A stretch of 6,927 bases of DNA from Clostridia bacterium (GTDB taxonomy: Bacteria > Bacillota > Clostridia > UMGS1810): NCBI GenBank assembly GCA_017629325.1, contig JAGBXL010000143.1:1-6927 (forward strand), read 5' to 3'. Below are positions 1 to 5,859 of this stretch, in pieces (position 1 is the stretch's first letter; each line of letters begins with the position of its first letter). The position numbers and the translations under genes were made by a program. Below the pieces are notes generated by a model. The model worked only from the letters and a program-made list of their open reading frames with translations. It was not told the origin of the DNA and ran no database searches.

Positions 1-182
1 GGAATGGCGGTTTCCGACATTCCGATAACGGTGCATCGTAAACGCTGCACCCTACAACACCTCACCACCGCCTGCGGCGGAGCCTGTCTCAGCTTCGCTT
101 CGGTCAGCGATAAACGCTTGCCACCGGCAAGCATCGCCCTCAAGGAGAAGCCTTTCGGAACGAGCAAGCCCGTTCCCTACAA
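1..182. repeat. Composite intergenic repeat made of serial small hairpins
   Basis: This stretch is clearly richer in G+C than the rest of the window and turns abruptly A+T-rich after about 182. It is a chain of short inverted repeats: GGAATG 1-6 with CATTCC 18-23, GGTGCA 30-35 with TGCACC 46-51, CCGCC 68-72 with GGCGG 76-80, TCGCT 95-99 with AGCGA 106-110, GCTTGCC 116-122 with GGCAAGC 126-132, and GGAACG 157-162 with CGTTCC 171-176. The second and last hairpins are both followed by the same 8-mer CCCTACAA (50-57 and 175-182), so they look like two copies of one module with different but self-complementary stems. I see no credible gene here. The style resembles dispersed intergenic repeats common in Clostridia genomes. 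That family assignment is from memory and inference. Confidence 0.65.
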
Positions 183-189
183 ATCCATT

Positions 190-246
190 ATCCTAAATCG
201 TTCGTTAAACAATAATTTGTCTTACAATTAAATTATAATTTAGGAT
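190..246. repeat. 9-bp inverted repeat beyond the last phage-like gene
   Basis: ATCCTAAAT at 190-198 is the exact reverse complement of ATTTAGGAT at 238-246, with 39 A+T-rich bases between them. It lies just downstream of the stop of the small head-protein gene. There is no U-tract, so it is not a typical intrinsic terminator. In such A+T-rich sequence the match could be chance. Its function is unknown. Confidence 0.3.
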
Positions 247-255
247 TTAACCTAT

Positions 256-534
256 TTAATTTAATTCACTCGCACCTGCATTTTTTGCAAGCTCTGCCTG
301 GAACTGTGCCGAGAAGCTATCCTGTGCTTCGCTGTTTGCAAGTGCAATGGCATATTTACGGGGAATTTCAACTTCTTTTCCTCTGGGAACAATCATTCCT
401 CTGCCATTAACTGCAACAAACACATCGTCTTTGTATTTGTCGGTATCTTTAAAGAGCTTAACTTTTACAAGCTCATTATAATATTTACTGTCTTTAACAG
501 TTTCTTTATCTGTTTTCTTTACTGTTTCAGCCAT
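256..534 (-). CDS. Small phage head-associated protein, function unknown
   Basis: This 92-residue protein is the last gene of the phage-like block, 109 bases after the capsid gene stop. The ATG at 532-534 has a strong GGAGG site just upstream, which supports this start. The first 20 or so residues are Lys/Glu/Asp-rich and probably disordered. Residues about 22-70 form a compact, probably beta-rich stretch (VKVKLFKD, DDVFVAVNGRGMIVPRGKEVEIP), followed by an alanine-rich helical tail. Small proteins with the pattern 'KVKLFKD...D-VFVAVNG...I-RG-EVEIP' directly after an N4-gp56 type capsid gene are familiar to me from gut phage genomes. Their role is not established; head decoration or head completion would fit the position. 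The ORF is intact, with no sign of decay. Sure that it is a gene, unsure of its function. Confidence 0.75.
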   Translation of the reverse strand: MAETVKKTDKETVKDSKYYNELVKVKLFKDTDKYKDDVFVAVNGRGMIVPRGKEVEIPRKYAIALANSEAQDSFSAQFQAELAKNAGASELN

Positions 535-643
535 ATTAAACCTCCGTTCATATTAAGTTATAAGTAATAGTGAATAGGTTTGCTAAGTTTTTCCCTATAT
601 ATTCATTCATGCCTTTTGCGGTCTGGACTTTTTTAACATTCCA

Positions 644-1612
644 TTAGTTTTCTCCGCTTTCAAAAGATGATGTACTTTCAATTCTTATCATATAGTTTTC
701 CACAAGTCTTTCAGCGGTTTTAGTACCTTTCCAGCCTGCAGTTGCTCTCTGGTTTAAGGGGTCGGCAGTTCCGCCGGAGCCAAGCTGTTTTACAATGTGC
801 ACAAGTCCGCCGCCGCTAACTTCGGTAACACCGTAGGCATTTGCACCTAAAACAAGAGTTGAATAAACATCTCTTCCGCCGCTACCTGAGCCTGCAAAAA
901 TTTTAGCTTCGGTTGTTTCAACAAATCTTACACCTGCAATTTTGCCGATTTCTCCCTCAAAAATTTCGTTTGTAGCACTATATTTGTGAACATCAATCCA
1001 CTCCTCATCACGCATAAGGTCGTAGGCAACATCGGGGTGGATAATTGCAACATAGCTGCCGTCAATTTTGGGTGCATTTTGTGTTTTTAAAAATCTTGCT
1101 GCTCTGTATACATCATCAACTGTGAGCTTGCAGTTTGCATCAAGAGCCTCTCTGGCTTCTTTGCCGCCTGCATACATAACGCTTGTTCCGCCGTTTAACA
1201 CCTCTCTTGTAACAGTATCAAGAGTTGAACCAGCCTGTGAGCCTAAAAGCTTTGTTGTTTCCAAAAGGGTGTTGTCGATTGCTGTGAGCATTAAAACATC
1301 AGACATTGTAACATAATAGCCATACTGCTCAACTGTTGCAGTAACATTTGTTACAGAAAGAGAGCCGCCATCGGGTGTAACCCCCTCGGAAAGAGGTCTG
1401 GTTGCTTTAGAAAATGGTAAAAATTTTCTGAATTCAATCTGTTTGCCGCCGTTTTTTGGAATGGCGTGTTTCTGACCGAACTGGTCGTGAACAAGGTTTG
1501 GTGCTGCATTATCTATAAGATAATCGCTGTAATAGGTTTTCATTTCTGCAGATAATCCTTCTGCCTGAGTGGTTTGTGGGTTTAAATCAAAAAGTGTTAA
1601 ATCTAAAGTCAT
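644..1612 (-). CDS. Major capsid protein, N4-gp56 family
   Basis: The product is the shell subunit of a tailed-phage head. It has 322 residues, a normal length for this family. Recognisable family stretches are MKTYYSDYLID near residues 24-34, FGQKHAIPKNGGKQIEFRKF (about 45-64), the TRPLSEGVTPDGGSL segment, the TATVEQYGYYVTMSDVL segment, and TTKLLGSQAGSTLDTVTREVLNGG in the middle. The start codon is preceded by AAAGGAG at good spacing. It begins only 17 bases after the scaffold-like stop, so the two are surely cotranscribed. The N-terminus (LDLTLFD, residues 3-9) repeats a motif at the N-terminus of the scaffold-like protein and may be a processing signal. The whole ORF is open and well formed, which argues against long-standing decay. 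Family assignment rests on remembered sequence similarity. Confidence 0.9.
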   Translation of the reverse strand: MTLDLTLFDLNPQTTQAEGLSAEMKTYYSDYLIDNAAPNLVHDQFGQKHAIPKNGGKQIEFRKFLPFSKATRPLSEGVTPDGGSLSVTNVTATVEQYGYYVTMSDVLMLTAIDNTLLETTKLLGSQAGSTLDTVTREVLNGGTSVMYAGGKEAREALDANCKLTVDDVYRAARFLKTQNAPKIDGSYVAIIHPDVAYDLMRDEEWIDVHKYSATNEIFEGEIGKIAGVRFVETTEAKIFAGSGSGGRDVYSTLVLGANAYGVTEVSGGGLVHIVKQLGSGGTADPLNQRATAGWKGTKTAERLVENYMIRIESTSSFESGEN

Positions 1613-1629
1613 TTTTTTCTCCTTTCAAA

Positions 1630-2481
1630 TTAAAAGCTGATTTCTTCACCTCTCATAACTCTTTTGGCGATTTCAGCTCGTTCTTTAGGAGTGAGCTTTG
1701 AAACATCTGTTTTAATTATCGCTGTGCTTCTTCCTGAAAGCCCGTTTTCATTTGGCCTTGTGCCTCTTGCCCTTATGGAATCGGTGATTTTAACACTCGC
1801 CTCCTCCGAGGCTTTTTCCATCATTTTTTTAACAATGTCTTCATGGTGAGTTGCATAGTAGGCACTCTTAAGGTCTAGCCCTGATTTTAAAAGATTATAA
1901 AATCTTGGATTTTGTGCTTCAAGCTCCAAATCAAAATCGGGGTAAGTTTCGCTTAAATCTTTGCTATCTTCAATCCATGAATCAACAGTCTGGCGGAGCT
2001 TTCTTTCTTCTAAGCCGTCTTCAATCTGCCTTTTCATGCTTTCGTTTTCAAATTCCAGCGTCCTTAATTTTTGTAAGATATCAGGCTCAATCCCTTGCCT
2101 TTGTGCTTCCTCTTTAAGAAAGCCGTTGTCGTTTTTAATTGCATCTGCCAAGCCTTCTAAGCCGTTTTCGTTTATGCCATATTTTATTTTAAGCATATTT
2201 ATTATCTCATCGCTTTGTGAAATTCGCTGTTTGAGGGAAGAGCTCTCTTTAAATCTTCTTTTTAAATTATCCTTTATTCTCTGCTCAAACTGATCGCGGT
2301 ATTCTCCTTTGATGAGCTTTTCGAATTCAGCATTTTTCTGGTCTGCCAAATCATTTGGGGCTAAAATTTTAGCCTCCTGCGGCTGAGCGTCTGCCGCTTC
2401 TGTGTTTTGAGGTGCTGCATCTGCAATAGCGGCAGTTGCCTCGCCGTCAAACATAGTCAGCTCTAATTTTAAGTTTTCCAT
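1630..2481 (-). CDS. Scaffold-like capsid assembly protein
   Basis: I place the start at the ATG at 2479-2481 (283 residues, MENLKLEL...) because AGGAAGG lies just upstream. The frame can be opened further, to a TTG at 2544, but that start has no ribosome binding site. The protein is strongly charged and almost entirely helical, with long Lys/Glu-rich predicted coiled-coil stretches over about residues 40-165 and an Ala/Glu-rich low-complexity segment near residues 14-45. The basic C-terminal tail (RPNENGLSGRS, then VSKLTPKERAEIAKRVMRGEEI) is of the kind that lets scaffolds hold capsid subunits. Its place directly before the major capsid gene is classic for a scaffold, which directs procapsid assembly and then leaves or is degraded. 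No protease domain is visible in it or beside it. The N-terminal LELTMFD motif (residues 6-12) matches the capsid protein's N-terminus. Confidence 0.75.
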   Translation of the reverse strand: MENLKLELTMFDGEATAAIADAAPQNTEAADAQPQEAKILAPNDLADQKNAEFEKLIKGEYRDQFEQRIKDNLKRRFKESSSLKQRISQSDEIINMLKIKYGINENGLEGLADAIKNDNGFLKEEAQRQGIEPDILQKLRTLEFENESMKRQIEDGLEERKLRQTVDSWIEDSKDLSETYPDFDLELEAQNPRFYNLLKSGLDLKSAYYATHHEDIVKKMMEKASEEASVKITDSIRARGTRPNENGLSGRSTAIIKTDVSKLTPKERAEIAKRVMRGEEISF

Positions 2482-2598
2482 TTTACCTTCCTTTCGTCTT
2501 TCCGAAGTGTCATATAATCTCCGGTCTTTGCCGGGTGTCAGCAAAAGGCTAAGAGCATTGTGCGGGAATTTTTTTCTTTTTGCCTTATTGCAGTTTTA

Positions 2599-2627
2599 AT
2601 TATATACTATTTTAAAAAACTTTTCCG
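2599..2627 (-). promoter_or_regulatory. Possible promoter for the scaffold-capsid operon
   Basis: On the minus strand there is a perfect -10 TATAAT (2599-2604). Seventeen bases upstream lies a poor -35, CGGAAA (2622-2627), with three of six bases matching. It sits just beyond the terminator at 2649-2681, where a new promoter would be needed if that terminator is efficient. The transcribed leader would be about 110 bases and holds a small CCGG-CAAAGA-CCGG hairpin. A+T-rich DNA gives such -10 matches easily, so this is tentative. Confidence 0.35.
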
Positions 2628-2638
2628 AAGCATTTTGT

Positions 2639-2681
2639 AAAAAAACGAACAGACCGCCAGGCAAGCTGCCAGGCGGTCTGT
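2639..2681 (-). terminator. Strong intrinsic terminator after the lipoprotein gene
   Basis: A 10-bp G+C-rich stem (minus-strand reading, arms ACAGACCGCC at 2681-2672 and GGCGGTCTGT at 2658-2649) is extended by a mismatch and three more pairs, with a 5-base loop at 2663-2667. On the minus strand it is followed, after TTCG, by seven T (2645-2639). It lies 63 bases past the lipoprotein stop and separates that gene from the scaffold-capsid operon. On the plus strand TGGGGTTTTT also follows the stem, so it may work both ways, though no plus-strand gene was found. Confidence 0.88.
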
Positions 2682-2743
2682 GGGGTTTTTCAGCGGAAAA
2701 AATTGACGAAACCGGGGTAAAATTTATAAAAATTTTTCTAAAA

Positions 2744-3100
2744 TCAGTTTCTTGGGGCTTCCAAAATAAGATGAATTTTATCAAGAAGTACCTTTTCTTT
2801 GGCACTTCCTGAGCCTTTAACTTTTTCATATTCTTCTATAAGCTCTGCAAAATTATCACCGCTTATTTCAACTTCTTGCCCCGATTGTGTTTTTGCATGG
2901 GGTACTCCGTCTTTGTCATAAACATTTGCATCACCGTATTTTGTGTCATCTTCTGCGGTGTTTTTATTTTCGGCACTGCTTTGTGAAGATGATTCTTTTG
3001 GCTCTTTTGTTTTTTCATCATTATTGGAGCACGCTGCAAAAGAAAAGACAAAGAATACAAGAGTCAAACATAAAAATAATTTTAAAAATATTGATTTCAT
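2744..3100 (-). CDS. Small secreted lipoprotein of unknown function, moron-like
   Basis: I choose the ATG at 3098-3100 (118 residues, MKSIFLK...) because AAGGAG (3110-3115) lies nine bases upstream. The longer reading from 3142 would start upstream of the likely transcription start. Residues 1-23 are a lipoprotein signal peptide: Lys-containing n-region, a Phe/Leu-rich core, then FAAC with the lipidated Cys at residue 24. The mature protein of about 95 residues begins with a hydrophilic Ser/Glu/Lys-rich linker (about 25-53). A small charged domain with GVPHAKTQSGQEVEISGDNF and a helical C-terminus follows. It should be anchored to the outer face of the cell membrane. It has its own perfect promoter and strong terminator and lies between large terminase and scaffold, where a portal gene is expected. 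I do not recognise the domain. Superinfection exclusion is one possible role, since some phages encode lipoproteins for that. It may instead be a misplaced host gene. Confidence 0.85.
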   Translation of the reverse strand: MKSIFLKLFLCLTLVFFVFSFAACSNNDEKTKEPKESSSQSSAENKNTAEDDTKYGDANVYDKDGVPHAKTQSGQEVEISGDNFAELIEEYEKVKGSGSAKEKVLLDKIHLILEAPRN

Positions 3101-3109
3101 AGTGTAAAT

Positions 3110-3159
3110 CTCCTTAAATTTTATATGATAATTATAATTCATGTAGCGTGATGTGTCAA
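3110..3159 (-). promoter_or_regulatory. Perfect sigma-A promoter and RBS of the lipoprotein gene
   Basis: The minus strand carries TTGACA (3154-3159), a spacer of exactly 17 bases, and TATAAT (3131-3136): consensus at all 12 positions. Transcription should start near 3123-3125, giving a short leader with AAGGAG at 3110-3115. The -35 box begins only seven bases after the large-terminase stop codon, so the promoter belongs to the lipoprotein and not to the phage late operon. No operator-like dyad is evident, so constitutive expression is the simplest reading. Confidence 0.92.
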
Positions 3160-3166
3160 TTTTAAT

Positions 3167-4603
3167 TTAAATACTATAAAAATTATATTTCCCTAATTTT
3201 TCTTCACCGGTATCAAGTGGATTTTCCGTTAAAGAAAAGTTCCGCAGAGCATTTTGCCTTGGTGATATGGGATTAGCCATTAAAACATACCTCACGCAGT
3301 CGTAAATATGGTCTTCGGATTTTGTATTTATATCTTCCACATTTGATTCGTCATACATAAGGTTTGGAACAGTTCGTATAAAATGACGGCAGGTATTAAA
3401 AACATACATCATCGGAATTCCCTCTTTATCAAAAGCAAAGCGATAGTGAAACTGCATCTTGCCCGGAAGCCTTGCATTATCGCCAAAATCAAAAAACACA
3501 CTTTCTTTTGCCATCATATCGGCAATAGATTCTCCCGTTTCGCTCTTTTGTATTGCAGGGTCGGCAATGCCTCTTATTTTTCTGCCCTTTAAGTTTGGGT
3601 GAGTTCGCTCTAATTCTCTTATTTTTCGGGCGATTTCGGCAGGAGTATCTTTTATTCCCGTGTCGGGGGTTTCGGTGCAGCCGTATAGCTCGGCTATAAC
3701 ATAAACCCTTCCGTCGTGGTCGCAGGCGAGCCATTCAACTGCATAAGGCTTTGAATAGCCAAAGTCAAAGCCTCTGTAAACCCTCCAGGTTTTAGGGATT
3801 TCAAAAGGGGAAATAACATGGGTAAAAAGCCTTGTATCGTAGGCACTCACATCGTTTTTCCACTCGGTAAAAACCTGCCCTGTGAAGCTGTCCCAGTCGC
3901 CGTATAAAAGTGCTCTCTTTTCTTTTTCGGGGAGCATTGAGAGGTTTGCTATGTAGCCCGGGTCATTATCTAAAAGCTTTTGGTTATCAAAAACCGTTGA
4001 CGGCACAAAAATTCTGTCTCTTGTAACGGTTTCGAGCTTACCCTCGGGTGTTGCCACCTCCATTTTGCTTGTAATGGGGGTAAGGGGAGGTGCAGCGGTT
4101 ATAAATCTTTCTTTAACCCAGCCGTGCCCTATTCCGCCGGGGTTTGTGGTTGAACGGATATAAACTCTTGTTCCACTTCCTGATGGTCTGTTACGGGAAA
4201 ACATATATGAATATTCGTCCCACGAAAAATGAGTTAGTTCATCAAAGGCAATAAAATCGTAGCGTTTACCCTGATAGTTTATTCTGTCGCTTGTGTGCTG
4301 CATAGCACCAAAATATATTTTTGCCCCCTTGGGAAATGTCCACACATGCTTTGTTTCGTTGTATTTTGCCTTTGGAAAAGCTCTTTTATAAAGCTCGCGG
4401 CTTCTGTCTATTAGTTCCGATAGCTGCGGATAGGTTTTTCTGAGGATTAATCCGCGGTAGTGGGGAATATGCACCTGACGAAGTGCTTCTGTTAAAAGTG
4501 CGTCCGATTTCCCGCCCCCTGCCGCACCTCCGTATAGAGCCTCATATTCGGGTCGGGATTGAAAAATTGCCTGTTTTTTCTGGGGTGTCCATATAACATT
4601 CAC
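3167..4603 (-). CDS. terL: Phage terminase large subunit (packaging ATPase/nuclease)
   Basis: The product is the motor that pumps DNA into a phage head and cuts the concatemer. It is 478 residues, a full length for the family. The N-terminal ATPase domain has Walker A GGAAGGGKS (residues 25-33), Walker B FIAFDE (117-122, with D121 and E122) and a coupling motif STTNPGG (151-157). The C-terminal RNase H-like nuclease shows the three expected acidic positions: GFDFGYSKP (D280), GIADPA (D348) and EDHIYDCVRY (D431/D435). The start is a GTG at 4601-4603 that overlaps the upstream TGA by four bases (GTGA), so the two genes are translationally coupled. All catalytic residues appear intact. Normally the motor docks on a portal ring, but no portal gene is present here. 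Confidence 0.95.
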   Translation of the reverse strand: MNVIWTPQKKQAIFQSRPEYEALYGGAAGGGKSDALLTEALRQVHIPHYRGLILRKTYPQLSELIDRSRELYKRAFPKAKYNETKHVWTFPKGAKIYFGAMQHTSDRINYQGKRYDFIAFDELTHFSWDEYSYMFSRNRPSGSGTRVYIRSTTNPGGIGHGWVKERFITAAPPLTPITSKMEVATPEGKLETVTRDRIFVPSTVFDNQKLLDNDPGYIANLSMLPEKEKRALLYGDWDSFTGQVFTEWKNDVSAYDTRLFTHVISPFEIPKTWRVYRGFDFGYSKPYAVEWLACDHDGRVYVIAELYGCTETPDTGIKDTPAEIARKIRELERTHPNLKGRKIRGIADPAIQKSETGESIADMMAKESVFFDFGDNARLPGKMQFHYRFAFDKEGIPMMYVFNTCRHFIRTVPNLMYDESNVEDINTKSEDHIYDCVRYVLMANPISPRQNALRNFSLTENPLDTGEEKLGKYNFYSI

Positions 4604-4986
4604 TGGGTTTCACCCTCTTCCCCCTGGCTTTCTATGTCCGAAATCATTATAACTCCGTTATCCTCCGCGGTGTCGCCATCTGCTTCGCCGTTTAAAAAGC
4701 CCATGTGAATATCTTTAACATCTTTAAGGGTTGCCACAATTTGCTTTAAGGCAGAGGTATCGATAACCGAATCTATTATTTCAACCTTTTCGGTTTCGCT
4801 TACAATCTCGCTGATGGGTTTTTTTAAATCCCCATCGTATTCAACGGTTTTTTCTTTTTCTTTTATTTTTATAACAGTTCTGTCAACCTCACCAAGAGCT
4901 GTTTCCACCTTGTTTAATATTGAATCGCTTATTTGAAGTATTCGTTTTTGTCTTAGAAGAAATTCTTCTGTATTTATGTTTTGCAT
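4600..4986 (-). CDS. Terminase small subunit-like protein, lacking a visible HTH
   Basis: This 128-residue protein lies directly before the large terminase and overlaps it by four bases, the usual place for a small terminase. It is mostly helical. Residues 1-35 (MQNINTEEFLLRQKRILQ and on) and the segment with KEKTVEYDGDLKKPISEIVSE (about 43-63) resemble the C-terminal half of clostridial and bacillar small terminases, as does the later DTSALKQIVATLKDVKDI. The last 30 residues form a strongly acidic tail. I see no N-terminal helix-turn-helix, the part that usually recognises the packaging site. It may be a truncated small subunit, one whose DNA-binding part is encoded elsewhere, or a different accessory protein. 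The ATG at 4986 has AAAGGAG eight bases upstream (4995-5001), but that site is buried in a hairpin. Function is inferred mainly from position. Confidence 0.6.
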   Translation of the reverse strand: MQNINTEEFLLRQKRILQISDSILNKVETALGEVDRTVIKIKEKEKTVEYDGDLKKPISEIVSETEKVEIIDSVIDTSALKQIVATLKDVKDIHMGFLNGEADGDTAEDNGVIMISDIESQGEEGETQ

Positions 4987-4989
4987 ATA

Positions 4990-5034
4990 AAAAACTCCTT
5001 TCCTGATATTAGTTTATCATAAAAAGGAGTTTTT
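4990..5034 (-). promoter_or_regulatory. Long hairpin that buries the RBS of the first phage-like gene
   Basis: In the minus-strand RNA the arm AAAAACUCCUUU (5034-5023) pairs perfectly over 12 bp with AAAGGAGUUUUU (5001-4990). Inside, UGAUA (5019-5015) pairs with UAUCA (5008-5004) around a six-base loop. The 3' arm contains AAAGGAG (5001-4995), the ribosome binding site of the gene starting at 4986. The same structure has the form of an intrinsic terminator, with an A-rich 5' flank and a run of six U at the 3' end. It could end the pgsA transcript, block translation of the phage-like operon, or do both. The base pairing is seen directly; the regulatory role is inferred. Confidence 0.7.
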
Positions 5035-5055
5035 GTTTTTAGAGTTTTTGCAAAA

Positions 5056-5173
5056 TTGAAATTGGCTTTAAAGCCACTTCTTTCAAGGGCTTCGGGGTTT
5101 GGAAACTTAAAAATCTTAACAAAACCCCTATTTTTGCTGCATAGGAAATTATGCTTTTTTGTTCGCGAGAACA
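5056..5173 (-). other. Structured noncoding stretch between pgsA and the phage-like genes
   Basis: This part of the gap carries no credible ORF but several dyads in a row. TTGAAA (5056-5061) with TTTCAA (5081-5086) encloses a perfect 14-base palindrome TGGCTTTAAAGCCA (5063-5076). Further on are GGGGTTT (5094-5100) with AAACCCC (5122-5128), GCATA (5139-5143) with TATGC (5150-5154), and TGTTC (5160-5164) with GAACA (5169-5173). In the minus-strand direction the palindrome, followed by a loose U-rich run, could be a weak terminator for pgsA. The stretch might also be a 5' leader, a packaging site or an old attachment region. I recognise no known riboswitch class and see no convincing promoter. 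Confidence 0.45.
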
Positions 5174-5210
5174 GATGTTAATGAGTTTCGGCTCGCTTTC
5201 ATGTGCAGGC

Positions 5211-5821
5211 TCAGAGAGCTTTATTTGCCATTTCCGCTTCTTTTATTTTTAAATAAAAATAGCGGGTATAAAGAAACGAGGTTATAACAAGCGAAACCGC
5301 ACTAATGGAAATAAGGCTGTCGCAAAGCACTTTGGGAACATCGCCATTATACAAAAGAGGTGTAAAAAATAAAAACACCATTGATAAATCAACAATACCT
5401 GTGCATATTTTTCCATACCATTTTGCACCAAAGACCTTTCCGCCTCGGTTTAAAAGAATAAGCCCCATAAGCCCCATTATCATTTCCTTAACAAACAAAA
5501 GTGCTGCAATAATAATCATTTTGGGGAATTGAACATAAGGCAAATAGCCACAGAAAACTGATAAAGCTTATCGGCAATAGGGTCTAAAACCTTGCCCAAA
5601 TCGGTTACCATATTAAATCTTCTGGCTATTTTACCATCGAAAAAATCGGTTAGAAAAGCAACCACCATAACAGCAAGTGCCATATAATAATCTTTGTCGC
5701 AGCTTGCGTGAACGTAGATATACACAAACACAGGAATAAGAAGCACCCTTATATACACTAAAATATTGGGTACAGTAAATATTTCTTTATTCAGGCTTTG
5801 TGTGTTTTTTTGCTGGGTCAA
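5211..5821 (-). pseudogene. pgsA: CDP-alcohol phosphatidyltransferase, PgsA-like, split by a -1 frame change
   Basis: The family transfers phosphatidyl from CDP-diacylglycerol to glycerol 3-phosphate, the first step of phosphatidylglycerol synthesis, in the membrane. The likely start is the TTG at 5819-5821, with GAGGAAGG eight bases upstream. An earlier in-frame TTG at 5839 overlaps that site. The first part (101 codons) contains the complete catalytic signature D59-F-F-D62-G63-x2-A66-R67-x8-G76-x3-D80-x3-D84. It runs to a TGA at 5516-5518. The rest of the protein (VKEMIMGLMGLI, then GAKWYGKI and membrane segments) continues in the -1 frame to 5211. Joined at AAA/ATG the product is 203 residues, a normal length. 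The break lies on C4A4 (5519-5526). It may be an assembly indel, a true mutation, programmed frameshifting, or two coupled genes, since TGA overlaps an ATG. Labelled broken with that reservation. Confidence 0.8.
5519..5525 (-). other. CCCAAAA slippery heptamer at the pgsA frame break
   Basis: In the frame of the first pgsA half the bases read C CCA AAA followed directly by TGA. This fits the X XXY YYZ pattern for simultaneous -1 slippage of two tRNAs and joins exactly to the frame of the second half. No internal Shine-Dalgarno stimulator is visible 10-14 bases upstream, and I find no strong hairpin within ten bases downstream. Programmed slippage is therefore possible but unsupported beyond the heptamer itself. 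Confidence 0.5.
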
Positions 5822-5859
5822 TATTTTCGCCTTCCTCAAAAGTTTTAAATAATAGGATA

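Noticed and set aside
4..231. Plus-strand ORF of 75 codons at the left edge
   Set aside because: It has no ribosome binding site, has a repeat-driven composition and runs through the series of palindromes. It is best explained by the repeat element.
1068..2293. Several plus-strand ORFs (1068-1316, 1664-1849, 1905-2117, 1961-2293)
   Set aside because: They are antisense shadows of the capsid and scaffold genes, without RBS or recognisable protein character.
2482..2544. Longer start (TTG at 2544) for the scaffold-like gene
   Set aside because: The ATG at 2481 has a clear AGGAAGG site and the TTG has none. The shared LxLTxFD motif also falls at the N-terminus only with the shorter start.
2596..2829. 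Minus-strand ORF of 77 codons between lipoprotein and scaffold
   Set aside because: It overlaps the end of the lipoprotein gene, crosses the strong terminator and has no RBS at its start.
5094..5128. GGGGTTT/AAACCCC stem as a terminator for pgsA
   Set aside because: In the minus-strand direction the stem is followed by GAAGCCC, not a U-tract, and the loop is long (21 bases).
5156..5177. Possible SOS operator around the TGTTC-N4-GAACA dyad
   Set aside because: The Gram-positive LexA box is GAAC-N4-GTTC and this dyad is the reverse arrangement. The CTGT-N8-ACAG form is also broken at the last base.
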